Origin: Tridacna crocea
Lineage: Eukaryota; Mollusca; Bivalvia; Cardiida; Cardiidae
NCBI GenBank assembly: GCA_943736015.1
Contig: OX031062.1
Span: 60,996,962-61,060,961 of the forward strand
Reading direction: 5' to 3'
DNA: 64,000 bases
Numbering within the stretch: position 1 is the stretch's first letter; each line of letters begins with the position of its first letter. Under the pieces are notes generated by a model, which had not been told where the DNA came from, searched no databases, and was given only the letters and a program-made list of their open reading frames with translations. Both the position numbers and the translations under genes were made by a program. This document shows, in pieces, positions 56,701 through 63,889 of the stretch.

Positions 56701-59700
56701 ACGTGCTTCCCAAGACGAGCCTCGATTTCCATACCACTTAAAGAGGGGAAGGGGCGAAGAGGAAGGTAAGAGTGGATGTCAAGTGAGTGTCACAAGCAGA
56801 TTGTGATCCCTCATGCAGAGTGTAATCCCTCTCATGCCAGAAGGGGTCTGACTTAGAGTTTTTTCAAGGTGTCACAGGTCTACAATTCGGTGATCACCAG
56901 GAAGCTCACGGAACCAGAGATGAGTCAACTTGCAGACAAAGGTCCAGTCCATCAAATAAAGTTGGGGTAGTGGTACGAGGTGATAAGTCTATGTTGCCAG
57001 TCTAGGTACCAGTCAAATTCCTGGCCCCTGATCTTGAGAGGAGAACCCCAGTAGACATCCGGTTTCCGCTCCAACTAGACGGTTCACAGCCAGCCGAAGT
57101 GGAAGCAGGTGAGATTCGAAGCTAATTACAAGTAAGAATTCATACACAGGATACAGGTAATTACTTTAACCATATTATTTTGTAAATAGGAATAAATGTA
57201 AAAATGAAAAACACTCTGTCAAGCAATAAATAGGCCTTGATCCGTTGCCAATTAACATGATAGTGATTGACCTACGATATAGTTCAAAACCTGCTACCGC
57301 TAATATCTAGATATTATCTTCTTCGTGAAGAGTCTCTAGAGCACGGGGGTTGTTTAAATCGCGGCTTCTCGTGACCTACCTATAAAATGAATGCGTACAA
57401 AATTTATTACAACCGCATATCAATTCGTGTAGAGCTATGCACGACTATATGACCGTCTGCAGACGGTGTAGACCAAGATCAGACTTCACGTTCTGTGCAG
57501 TCTGATCTTGAATCTACACTGTCCGATAAGGAGATATTTTCATCCTAAAATAAGTTTGAAATATCACTATTCGGATTTTTACCCTCGGCTTAAAATCTGC
57601 ATTTACCTTATTTAGCAGAATAGGGGCTAAAAGCAACATATTTGTATACACTTACCGCATGGAATTTCTCCTCAGCCTATCAAGCGTGCCATTTCTCATG
57701 TCTATAACAAAATTCTTGGCATAACAGTACCCAGCATGCTTGGTGCAGACCAGTGACGAGTCATTCTACAGAAAGAAACGAAAGTTCATGCTAAAAATCT
57801 GACGTTTCTTTGTACACAACAGAAGTTCAGATGAAAAGCTACAATTTTCAGAGATGACAAGCTACAATTTTCAGAGACGAGTTCGCATTAAGGTGTTTAC
57901 TGTTGTACCATTATCTCCCGCCAGATGGCATTCTACAAATACACATCTATCTAACTTGGGCATTCTGGGTACAGAACCGGACTATATCCATGTCCATTCA
58001 TAAACGTCTATTAAGACTTGATCCTGTTAGAATCGAAATAATCTTCTTTGTTTTTTTCGTGGTTTATTGTTCAATTATTCCCGTTGTGAGTTATGAGGCA
58101 CAATGAATAATCCACTCGTGATATCGCCCCCGTGGATTATTTATTGTGCCTCATAACTCACAACTGTGGTTTATTGAACGATAAACCACGAGAGAAAGAA
58201 GATTATTTCTTAAATCTTAAATTTGTGTGCGTTAATAATGATGACTTGATATTATCGGCTCTAATGATATCCTTCGTCATTTCATCAAGTATCGTTTGTG
58301 GATGATTTGTTTTCATTTTAGTCTTTTGTTTTCCATGTCAGGTAAAAAAAAAAAAACGCGATATGTTAACAGATCGATATAATTATTCATTTATGAGACC
58401 ATAATTTGCCACTGGTTGAAACATACCAACATAGGTGTTCACTCAGGGAAAAAAGTCAAGCTATCAAGATGTGTGCTTCATTTTACATTAAAACTAAAAA
58501 GTTTCGAAAACATTGTAACAAATGCCGGGAAGGACACTGAAGTATACAAAACATCGCCGTATATAACACGATCGTTTTACCTGTGTCTCGCCTCTGCAAA
58601 ATGTTTCAAGCTCGTCAATTTTTCCTTTGATATACCCGAAATCACCTTGCCGCCAGAATTTTTCAGTACGCTGTTCCTGCGACCAATGCCTTGAACGATG
58701 AAATAAACGGACAGGATATATAGGGCCTATACTCAACCAATCATTGCACAAACAGAGCTATGCTACTTTTTTTTATTGAAAATGAGGAGCAATAAAATCA
58801 GAAAAGAGTCACATTATACAATCGTCAGTGTACTTCCAAAACCTCGTAACTACAGCTTGTTACAAGCTGTAGTTACGAGCTTTTGGAAGTAAACGGGCGA
58901 GATGGGCGTGGCACACTAAATTGTGTATTTGCCAAATTAAATTGTATGATATGGAGGATATTTGTTGTTTTCGGTGAAAGATTGAAATTTATTCCATCAA
59001 GTGAACATCATCGGTAATATTTCACGAGTGGCGCAGATGTTTAACTGGAAATTTAAAGCCCAAGTAGGAGCCAAAAATAAACAATGCTGGTTTTAAGATG
59101 CATTTAAAGTTGATCGCATCATTAAATAGTAATATTATATTTCATGTGTCTATTTTTAGAAATGTTATGGGTAAAGAAATGCCGTAATTCAAGCTGAGGG
59201 GGAATTTATTTCCCCGTCACAGTAAATATTTTCCTCCTGCCGAAAATTTAGAACTACTTTTTTTGTTCTACTTTGCTAATAATAGAATAAAAGGGGCATT
59301 CGTTGACAAAATAATCAGAGGAAATACAATATATAATTTATTTCATCAGCTCTTGATTAATATAGGGAGATATTTTGCCTCAAAAGGGTTAGGGTTAGCT
59401 CGTACTTTACGGCACTCGTTATTTTCGCGTACCTTTCCCGTTTTCGGCATATATTTCCCCATATTAACCACAAGCTGATGAAATAAAGTCTTTTGAAAAA
59501 TACTGTCAAGATGGCAATCTGTTATTGTAAGGTTGGTCCAAATGGTAGTCGCTGGCAGAAAAAGAAGTTAGAGAGTAGGCAAAAAGTTGCAAGGTAACTC
59601 ATTGATCAATTTTAACCTATTACCACGCAATCCCTACTTTTGACTACCCTGAGAAAGGAGCCTATAGAAAACATTGTGGGAAAAGGAGAAAAAGCTGTAA

Positions 59701-62700
59701 CCAGCATTTTCTCCTTTTCCCACAATGTTTTCTACCCTTTACAAAACAAATTTCAAATTTTCAGTCACTTTTTCTTTTTCGTCCGTAAAAGCTTTCGATT
59801 TCGATAAACCTTAAATTTTATCGTTTGGTAATTTAAAAAAATATATAATATATATTTACTATTATTATTATCATTTTATTATGTACTCCTGAGGAAGGGA
59901 GATGCCGAAACGTCGTGCAATACATAAACATTTACATTTTAATGCGTGCTGTAGTTATTTAACCCTTTACGTCGTTTGGTAATGAGTTAAGAGGTTTTAA
60001 AATTGGTTTTAATTTCATCTAACACCTGCATTTTTTACTTTTGGTTGCTTGTGACCGGAACTTTGGGACAACAGAAGCTCATACACGGTATGATGAATCG
60101 CTTTTAAAGGGAGATTTGAAAAAATGCTTTGCCCTACTTATTTAAATCATTCGAATCTACACAACGCGGACTGGTCATTCGTTTGTCAGTCGGACATGGT
60201 TCTTCGTATCCCCAACATCTGTCTGCCTGTAAACCATCCTGTAAAGATATAAATCAGATGTGCTCTGCCAAAAGGGCGACTTTATTAGTTGTACGGCCAG
60301 GTAGCAGGGGACTTGGAAACTTGTTCACGGCTGTGGTAAATCATGTCGCCCCGAGCCGAAGGCATGATTCACCACAGCCGTGAACAGGTTTCCAAGTTCC
60401 CTGCTACCTGGCTGTACAACGAATTTATACTACCCTTTCAAAGCGTATTAAGCGAAATTTTGCTGTGTTATAAACTCACAAATCGAGTATGCTGGCGAAA
60501 TAGAAATACCCTTCTGAGTGCCCCATTTCAATGAAAACTGACGTCGGTGGGAACTGACGTCACAAAAACGTGCAGTTTGGTACATAAATGTGCAGTCTGG
60601 TGGTCGATCGATGCCCTCATTTTGGATGTTGTGTTGCATGTGTAGTGATGTTTACGGGGCACTCAAAAGGGAAACTTGGCTCAAAAATTGAAATTTGATT
60701 TGGAAAGGGTAGAAAACATTGTGGGAAAAGGAAAAAACATTTGAAAAATATATGGGAAAAGGAGAAAATGCTGGTAACCAGCATTTTCACCTTTTCCCAC
60801 AATGCATTCAAATGCTGTCTTTCTCAGGGTCGTTAAAAGTCGGAGGATTGTGTGGTAAAGAGTTAAGTTTCACAGAGATTGGATCAAATGTATACCATAA
60901 CTTTAACATCAAAGTAAATAATAATTTTATTATGTCATTCATGCAGTCGTCATTAAATTCTCATTTGACTTCGAAACTGGGGGGAGTAAACTTTTAAAAG
61001 CTGCACGAAGAAATTTGTTGTTTTCAGATATCAAAGTTTGCGTCATTCATAAACGATATCTAGATCTCGTTTTTGGATCATTAAGTATATCTTTCGCAAA
61101 CGACTTTCTTTCTTTTATACAGCTGGCCTGTTTTTGCACACATGGTGAAAACTTGGTACGGCCAATTTTTCGTTTGTTTGTATAATTTCGCTATCTATCA
61201 TGTTAATAAGCCTTAACTCTTGATTGATTATTGATTTACAAACACAATATTTTCAAAGTGATATGCGGCAAACATGTGCCAGATGGTCTGGGTTAACTGA
61301 GTTAAATTTATCCTCTACCACACAATCCCGAATTTTAACGGCCTTGAGGAAAAGGTCCTTAGAAAACATTGTTGGAAAAGGTACAAATGCTGGTAAAAAG
61401 CATTTTCTCCTTTTTTTTCCCCACAATGTTTTTTTACTCTTTTTAAAACTCATTTCTATTCGTGAACTTGTAAGTTTTATTTGGCAGTCTGCTAACTGGA
61501 ACAATTTAAACTAGCCTGGAAGAATCGGTCGTCTTGTAAGGAGTTAATGGTTAATTAACCTAATATACCTGCTACATGGAAACGGAAATGTTAACTCCTT
61601 ACCAGACGACAATATTGGAAGTAATAGACAACTCAAATCTGATAAGATTTGTTTTTGAAATAGTAGAAAACATTCATGGTTGGGAAGTGGGAAATGCCGA
61701 GTAGATCTACCAGCATTTTTTCTCTTTTTCCAGCTCTGTTTTACAAAAGTCTTCTCTATAAGGGTCATTTGATAAAGTGGAATGTATTCATTCACGGAAT
61801 GTTGAACACAATCACCAGGATTTACATGAATTACGAGTATTTGCAACCTGTTACATTATAGAGTTCTCAATGACTGATTTATTCCGCCATTTTTTTTCCG
61901 ATTGCAAATAAAATCAAAGCACTACAAGTACTGTTCATGGCAATAACTTCGACATCCTTCAACAAGCAACTCATTGCGATTTATTTTTTGCTAATTGTGT
62001 AGATTAAAAGTAGGTTGTAAAGATTGATTGCCAATATTCCGGGAATGAAGCATGGAAATTAGAAAAGTTTGGTCTTTCTGTCGCCACCATAAGAAAAATG
62101 CAATATCTACCTCATTTATTGATCAAGCAGTCGAAATGTTAATCACCTGATGGCGACTTCCTGCACTTTGCGACCTTCAAAATTTAAGGTTTTGGCAATT
62201 AAGTACGACTCACTGACCTTTTGCAGACAGGTAGATCAAGATCAGACTGCACAGAACGTAGTCTGATCTTGGGTCTACACTGTCCGGTAAGGAGGAATCT
62301 CTCTTCCGGAAATACCTTTGAAATATCAAAATTTCAGTTTTTTACGATCGACTTAAAAGTTTCGTGTTTGTTATTTAGCAGTTTAAGGACGAATATACCT
62401 GTTACAAAATGGAAGTCTGTTAACACCAAGACCAATTTATTCCTTTCGTTAAATGTTGTTACATAGTTACTATAATGGTGTATAAAATCATTCGGCTCCT
62501 TTTTTTTTTTTTTGAAAAGCTGCCTGTGGCTAAGAACGGGTGTTGTGCAAATATATCTTATATAAAGAAGCATTATGAATGCATAGACAGGTGCACTAGT
62601 TGAAGATGTATACTAGGACGAAAAAGAAACGCAGGGTAACCTTTCAAAGTAGTTTAGAGGTGTATAACTTGATTGAGAATTCTAAATTATGATTTCATGT

Positions 62701-63096
62701 TTACCACTGATCAGTTTTGAATATTTTGACGAAATTTCATTTCAGTGTGGCCAAAGGGAAAATAGAAAATAGCTTCTTATTGACAGTCTCCCCTCCTCAG
62801 TGAAAAACAGTGGTGACTGACTGCATATGGAGACTAAAAGCTTGTTCAATATCTCGTATGGTACCCTGCGTTTCTTTTTCGTCCTAGTATAATTATAAAT
62901 GAAATGCAATAGAAAACAGCTTTAAAACACAAACTTTATACGGGCAGTTGGGATCCGCATCACAGTCTGATTTGATATCTGGATTGTTTCTAAATAGGAA
63001 TGGGAGATGACTCTTCGGTAAATTTATTAGCGTCCAGTTATAACAGAGGCAATATGTTACGGAAAGTAGTAGAATGGCAACCTCGCACCTGGGCAT
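39361..63096 (-). CDS. EOGT: EGF domain-specific O-linked GlcNAc transferase
   Basis: ER-lumen GT61 enzyme that transfers GlcNAc from UDP-GlcNAc to Ser/Thr of folded EGF repeats, as on Notch. Exons in transcript order: 62935-63096, 60138-60238, 58581-58689, 57656-57765, 56137-56241, 54717-54823, 53445-53548, 52082-52174, 49998-50069, 48854-48940, 46875-46943, 45336-45397, 44285-44312, 42931-43022, 41872-41974, 39361-39504. The joined frame is 515 codons plus TAA; vertebrate EOGT is about 527. Landmarks: hydrophobic signal peptide (residues 1-18), CWGYE near 67, [37 protein letters not shown] (233 onward), [12 protein letters not shown], the GT61 signature GMHGAGLTH (413-421), [10 protein letters not shown], and C-terminal RDEL for ER retrieval. 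All junctions are phase-compatible; exon 14 uses the rare donor GTACGT. No frameshift or stop, so it is probably functional. Most introns carry MITEs. Confidence 0.95.
39546..39620 (+). mobile_element. MITE-A fragment
   Basis: TTTTTATGAGCCTGAAGTTT through AACCAGCATTTTCTCCTTCG. About 40 bp inside EOGT intron 15. Confidence 0.5.
39622..39847 (-). mobile_element. MITE-A, TTGTTTGGG variant
   Basis: TTAACCCTTTCCCAAACGAA to GGATTGTTTGGGAAAGGGTTA. Confidence 0.82.
39897..40125 (-). mobile_element. MITE-A (229 bp) with matched stem change
   Basis: Stem arms are AACATTTTGGGAAAAGG and CCTTTTCCCAAAATGTT; GTGGG/CCCAC changed to TTGGG/CCCAA on both sides. Confidence 0.85.
40179..40387 (+). mobile_element. 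MITE-A, right end lost
   Basis: TTAACCCATTACCACGCAAT through CAGTCTAAAATATTG. Confidence 0.8.
40446..40667 (+). mobile_element. MITE-A copy
   Basis: TTAACTCTTTACCACACAAT to GTCATTTGGTAAAGAG; the final TTAA is lost. Confidence 0.8.
40670..40812 (-). mobile_element. MITE-A, left-truncated
   Basis: Stem decayed (GTGTGAAAAGAAATAATGTT). Ends ATCGTGTAGTAAAGGGTTAA and shares that TTAA with the next copy. Confidence 0.62.
40809..41008 (+). mobile_element. Degenerate MITE-A sharing a TTAA
   Basis: TTAACCCTTTACCACACATT to TTGTTATTCAGTAAAGAGTG. Confidence 0.6.
41060..41320. mobile_element. Inverted copy of the 18690 repeat
   Basis: AAGTGTCAACCCTGGTCAGA, TACCTTACTATGCAATCATT, TTGAACTATCAACTTAAATT run opposite to the first copy. 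In EOGT intron 15. Confidence 0.6.
41733..41858. repeat. (GA)n / (GACA)n microsatellite
   Basis: GAGAGA run followed by AGAGACAGAGACAGAC and AAAGACAGAG motifs. It starts 13 bp past the donor of EOGT exon 15. Confidence 0.93.
42154..42381 (-). mobile_element. MITE-A, full copy
   Basis: TTAACTCTTTACCACAGGAG to GTGTGGTAAAGAGTTAA; loop GCTGGTCACCAGC. Confidence 0.88.
42571..42775. mobile_element. GGGGCATTCGGAC element, decayed copy
   Basis: AGGAATTCGGATATTTGTGT, then GATCAGCCTGCGCAGTAATC and CATCTCGGATCAGCCTCGGA. The right end is eroded. In EOGT intron 14. Confidence 0.6.
43085..43258. mobile_element. Half copy of the CATCTTCGCAAGCC element
   Basis: Left part: CTTCATCTTTGCAAGTCAAT, then CTACCCTTGGCAAATCGAGC and ATCAAATCGCTCGTAGCATT. 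In EOGT intron 13. Confidence 0.55.
43549..43823 (+). mobile_element. MITE-A with a duplicated stem strand
   Basis: The second stem strand GCATTTTCTCCTTTT CCACAATGTTTTCTAC occurs twice (43639 and 43689). Confidence 0.8.
44640..44745 (-). repeat. tRNA-derived SINE head
   Basis: The minus strand reads GCCCGCCTGGGTGGCTCAGT, then GGTGAGTTTGTCGGACTCAT, an A box (TGGCTCAGTGG) and a degenerate B box (GGATCTGGTACCC). In EOGT intron 12. Confidence 0.5.
44830..45279 (-). mobile_element. MITE-A remnant split by MITE-B
   Basis: Left TTAACTCGATACAACATGAC AAGTTTTAGA, then MITE-B, then ATGTCGAAATTAAAAGCATC through ACATTGTTTGGTAAGGGATA. Confidence 0.65.
44861..45086 (-). mobile_element. MITE-B copy nested in MITE-A
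   Basis: TAGCCCTTTAGCCCATAAGG ... ATCTATGGAGTAAAGG; centre GAAATTGCTTGTCACGAGCA with one mispair. Same body as 47724-47952 inverted. Confidence 0.7.
45523..45682 (+). mobile_element. MITE-A, left-truncated
   Basis: GCTGGTTTTTACGAATAGCC through TTGTTGTCTGATAAAGAGTG. Confidence 0.6.
45718..45780. repeat. GATCAGACTGCAC short palindrome in EOGT intron 11
   Basis: GAGTAAATCAAGATCAGACT pairs with ATCTGATCTTTGATCTACAC. Confidence 0.6.
45877..46104 (-). mobile_element. MITE-A copy
   Basis: TTAACTCTTCACCAAACAAT to TTGTGTAGTATAGAGTTAA. Shares its right TTAA with the next copy. Confidence 0.82.
46101..46263 (+). mobile_element. MITE-A with deleted left arm
   Basis: TTAACCCTTTACCAAAAGGA enters the hairpin directly; right end GTAAAGGTTTAA. 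Confidence 0.75.
46385..46586 (+). mobile_element. MITE-A with collapsed hairpin
   Basis: TTAAGCCTTTACCAAACATC; GGAAAAGGAGAAACCAGCAC skips most of the palindrome; right GGTGAAGAGTTAA. Confidence 0.75.
46617..46840 (+). mobile_element. MITE-A copy
   Basis: TTAACCCATTACCGCACAAT to GTCGTTTGGTGATGAGTTA. About 35 bp from EOGT exon 11. Confidence 0.85.
47036..47255 (+). mobile_element. MITE-A copy
   Basis: TTAACTCTTCAAAACATACT to TTTGATACAGAGTTA. Loop shortened to GCTGGTACCAGC, still paired. Confidence 0.78.
47557..48068. mobile_element. MITE-A remnant(s) interrupted by MITE-B
   Basis: Left arm CTTTACCAAATGACAAAATT to GCTGGTTACCAGC; then MITE-B; then an inverse arm TACTGTCTGCAAATGCTTCT. The two outer arms are the same type, as in 28207-28437. 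Confidence 0.6.
47724..47952 (+). mobile_element. MITE-B, full copy (229 bp)
   Basis: TTAACCCCTTACTCCATAGA to CATGGGGTAAAGGGTTAA. The central palindrome AACATTGTGACAAAAGGTGA AATTGCTCG is paired with CGAGCAATTTCACC. The left end also shares TTAACCC-TTAC with MITE-A, so the two families are probably mobilised by related enzymes. Confidence 0.82.
49240..49432. mobile_element. AATAATCTTCTTTC hairpin element
   Basis: Long imperfect hairpin. AATAATCTTCTTTCTATCAT and its inverse form the ends; the inner part repeats GGTTTATTGTTCAATAAACC. In EOGT intron 9. Confidence 0.7.
49437..49641 (-). mobile_element. MITE-A with eroded hairpin
   Basis: CACTCATTACCAAATGACAA to GGATTGTGAAGTAAAGGGT; the second stem strand is reduced to CTTTTCACAAGGTTTT. 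Confidence 0.68.
49701..49928 (-). mobile_element. MITE-A, full copy
   Basis: TTAACTCATTACCAAACGTC to GTGTGGTAATGGGTTAA; perfect stem. About 70 bp past EOGT exon 9. Confidence 0.9.
50133..50362 (+). mobile_element. MITE-A, full copy
   Basis: TTAACCCATTACCACACAAT to GTTGTTTGGTAAGGAGTTAA. Its right TTAA is shared with 50359-50586. Confidence 0.9.
50359..50586 (-). mobile_element. MITE-A, full copy, inverted neighbour
   Basis: TTAACTCATTACCACACAAG to GTGTGGTAAAGAGTTAA. Confidence 0.88.
51231..51461 (-). mobile_element. MITE-A, full copy
   Basis: TTAACTCATTACCAAACGAC to GTGTGGTAATGGAATAA. Confidence 0.87.
51634..51766. repeat. (CATC)n / (CACC)n microsatellite
   Basis: CCACCCACCC then long CATCCATC runs with a few CATTC and CGTC interruptions. 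In EOGT intron 8. Confidence 0.95.
51980..52050 (-). mobile_element. MITE-A right-end fragment
   Basis: ACACAATGTTTTTGAAAGCC to ATTGTGTGGGAAAAGGTTAA. 31 bp from EOGT exon 8. Confidence 0.6.
52548..52690. mobile_element. GAACACCATCGGTAATATTT hairpin element
   Basis: GAACACCATCGGTAATATTT TCACGAGTGG pairs with CCACTTGTGAAAATATTACC AATGGTGTCC. The outer arms carry AAAGATTGACATTTATTTCA. In EOGT intron 7. Confidence 0.65.
52688..52913 (-). mobile_element. MITE-A copy
   Basis: CTTTACCAAACATCAAACTT to AATTGTTTTGGAAAGGGCTA. It directly follows the 52548 hairpin element. Confidence 0.78.
53061..53171. repeat. 35-bp tandem repeat, three copies
   Basis: CACCAATGTATAAGAAATGG AATACATTAAAATCT, almost identical in each copy. 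In EOGT intron 7. Confidence 0.93.
53612..53878. mobile_element. Tc1/mariner-like MITE (TATACTAGGACG ends)
   Basis: Inverted ends TATACTAGGATGGAAAAGAA and TTTTTCGTCATAGTAT; interior matches 62609-62890 closely. In EOGT intron 6. Confidence 0.82.
53935..54078 (-). mobile_element. Degenerate MITE-A copy
   Basis: ACTATTTACAAAATGTCAAA, CCATTTCGAAAGGCAATGCA, then GATGTAAAATGTTGGTAACC. Confidence 0.5.
54232..54460 (-). mobile_element. MITE-A, full copy (229 bp)
   Basis: TTAAGTCATTACCAAATGAC to GTGTGGTAAAGAGTTAA; shares the right TTAA with the next element. Confidence 0.87.
54457..54682 (-). mobile_element. MITE-A copy in direct tandem
   Basis: TTAAATCATTACCAAATGAC to GTGTGGTAATGGATTTAA; second stem strand shortened. 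It ends 35 bp from EOGT exon 6. Confidence 0.83.
55246..55803. mobile_element. Long copy of the CATCTTCGCAAGCC element
   Basis: Both ends are present (GTCATCTGCGCAAGCCAAGG and CTTGGCTCGTGAAGATGC), about 230 bp longer than the 7648 copy because of extra internal sequence. In EOGT intron 5. Confidence 0.6.
55833..56084 (-). mobile_element. MITE-A with an extended palindrome
   Basis: The second stem strand is repeated (GTTACCAGCATTTTCTCCTT, then GTAACCAGCATTTTCTCCTT). Confidence 0.82.
56264..56588. mobile_element. Dispersed repeat ending in a TTTATTTCATCAGCTTGTGG hairpin
   Basis: The hairpin at 56430-56588 pairs TTATTTCATCAGCTTGTGGT with its inverse. The leading part (GTAAAGAAATGTCGTAATTT AAGCGAGG) matches 59138-59340. 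It begins 22 bp from EOGT exon 5. Confidence 0.7.
57465..57540. repeat. GATCAGACTGCAC short palindrome in EOGT intron 4
   Basis: GTGTAGACCAAGATCAGACT and GTCTGATCTTGAATCTACAC form the arms, followed by the usual TGTCCGATAAGGAGATAT tail. Confidence 0.7.
58027..58218. mobile_element. AATAATCTTCTTTC hairpin element
   Basis: Same layout as the 49240 copy, with GAGTTATGAGGCACAATGAA and its inverse around the centre. In EOGT intron 3. Confidence 0.7.
58818..58902. mobile_element. 85-bp hairpin element in EOGT intron 2
   Basis: Same arms (TACTTCCAAAACCTCGTAAC and its inverse) with a decayed outer end (GGGCGAGAT). It lies about 130 bp beyond the acceptor of EOGT exon 3. Confidence 0.75.
58965..59045. 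repeat. Half copy of the ACCATCGGTAATATTT element
   Basis: GTGAAAGATTGAAATTTATT through TCACGAGTGGCGCAG. The second arm is absent. Confidence 0.55.
59138..59487. mobile_element. Second copy of the TTTATTTCATCAGC repeat
   Basis: GTAAAGAAATGCCGTAATTC AAGCTGAGG, then an imperfect hairpin ending CCACAAGCTGATGAAATAAA. Confidence 0.65.
59612..59836 (+). mobile_element. MITE-A copy
   Basis: TTAACCTATTACCACGCAAT to TTTATCGTTTGGTAATTTAA. Loop reduced to AGCTGTAACCAGC. Confidence 0.82.
59885..59925 (+). ncRNA. Hammerhead-ribozyme-like core
   Basis: CTGAGGA at 59889-59895, a possible short stem AGGGAGATGCC, then GAAAC at 59907-59911 followed by GTC. The order and spacing resemble the conserved core of hammerhead ribozymes known from Penelope-like elements and retrozymes. 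Stems I and III were not convincingly found, so this may only be a transposon fragment. Confidence 0.28.
59959..59990 (+). mobile_element. Minimal 32-bp MITE-A (termini only)
   Basis: TTAACCCTTTAC joined directly to GTCGTTTGGTAATGAGTTAA, both bounded by TTAA, with the entire interior missing. Confidence 0.7.
60288..60680. mobile_element. Fold-back plus part of the TIR element, third copy
   Basis: GTACGGCCAGGTAGCAGGGG and its inverse form the fold-back. The following GAATTTATACTACCCTTTCA...GGGGCACTCAAAAGGGAAAC matches 6570-6840. It lies in EOGT intron 1, beside exon 2. Confidence 0.65.
60676..60867 (-). mobile_element. MITE-A, left-truncated with a stem duplication
   Basis: TGTGGGAAAAGGAAAAAACA then TATGGGAAAAGGAGAAAATG; ends TTGTGTGGTAAAGAGTTAA. 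Confidence 0.75.
61307..61547 (+). mobile_element. MITE-A copy, divergent
   Basis: TTATCCTCTACCACACAATC to GTCGTCTTGTAAGGAGTTAA; T-rich insertion in the second stem strand. Confidence 0.7.
61591..61781 (-). mobile_element. Degenerate MITE-A copy
   Basis: TTAACTCCTTACCAGACGAC; stem decayed (GTGGGAAATGCCGAGTAGAT); ends TAAGGGTCATTTGATAAAG. Confidence 0.58.
62222..62300. repeat. GATCAGACTGCAC short palindrome in EOGT intron 1
   Basis: TAGATCAAGATCAGACTGCA and AGTCTGATCTTGGGTCTACA, then TGTCCGGTAAGGAGGAAT. Confidence 0.68.
62609..62890. mobile_element. Tc1/mariner-like MITE (TATACTAGGACG ends)
   Basis: About 31-bp inverted repeats, TATACTAGGACGAAAAAGAA ACGCAGGGTA and the exact inverse. Ends 44 bp from the donor of EOGT exon 1. 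Confidence 0.88.
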
Positions 63097-63355
63097 CTGT
63101 AATATAACGTTTTATAAAACTCATTAACACCCAGAAATAAAATGGCAGGTGATGACTTTAAAATTATTACTGTAAAATGCCGACTATCGGCGTTTATTAC
63201 GGAGTAATAGGTCTAAAAAAAAAAAGCAGCATAAATGGAAACCTTTTGGCTTTAAGTAACAATTGCGTGACACGTAAAAATAATTATTTTGTTGCAATAC
63301 TTTCGTATGTGATCTGCTGCACAGAAAATTTGTAGTAATGGCTGTCAACACGCAA
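63097..63355. promoter_or_regulatory. EOGT upstream region, no core promoter recognised
   Basis: Lies between the EOGT start codon (63096) and the nearest repeat. On the minus strand it is AT-rich with no clear TATA box or initiator; a 5' UTR exon could lie here or further out. Confidence 0.25.
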
Positions 63356-63592
63356 AAAGGGGCATTCGGACATTTGCGCAAAGTGTCGTCACCGATCAGC
63401 CCGCGCAGTCCGCGCAGGCAAATCCGAGACGGCACTTTACGTCTGCATTAGATTTTGTTCTTCAGTAGGCTTGCGCTAAGGAGAAAATTACATAAAAACG
63501 TAAAGTGCCGTTTCGGATTACCCTGCCTGGACTACCTATGCTGATCTAGGGGTGATACTTTACGCATATGTCTAATGCTCCTTTTCGCGTGT
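63356..63592. mobile_element. GGGGCATTCGGAC element
   Basis: AAGGGGCATTCGGACATTTG at the left and ATGTCTAATGCTCCTTTT at the right. The inner GATCAGCCCGCGCAGTCCGC is paired. Upstream of the EOGT start codon by about 260 bp. Confidence 0.7.
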
Positions 63593-63660
63593 TGGAGGCC
63601 ATATATCGACAGAGAGCGGCTTATGCGTGTAAAAAATGCAAAATGACGAAGAAAATAGAG

Positions 63661-63889
63661 TTAACTCATTACCAAACGACAAAATTTTAGGCTTGTCCAA
63701 ATCGAAAGCATTTGCAGACGACAAAATAAAAGTGACTAAAAATTTGAAATTTGTTTTGTGAAGAGTGGAAAACATTGTGGGAAAAGGAGAAAATGCTGGT
63801 TACCAGCATTTTCTCCTTTTCCCACAATGTTTTCTAAAGGCTTCTTTCTCAAGGTCGTCAAAAGTAGGGATTGTGTGGTAATGGGTTAA
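63661..63889 (-). mobile_element. MITE-A, full copy (229 bp)
   Basis: TTAACTCATTACCAAACGAC to GTGTGGTAATGGGTTAA with a perfect stem. Upstream of EOGT exon 1 by about 565 bp. Confidence 0.92.
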
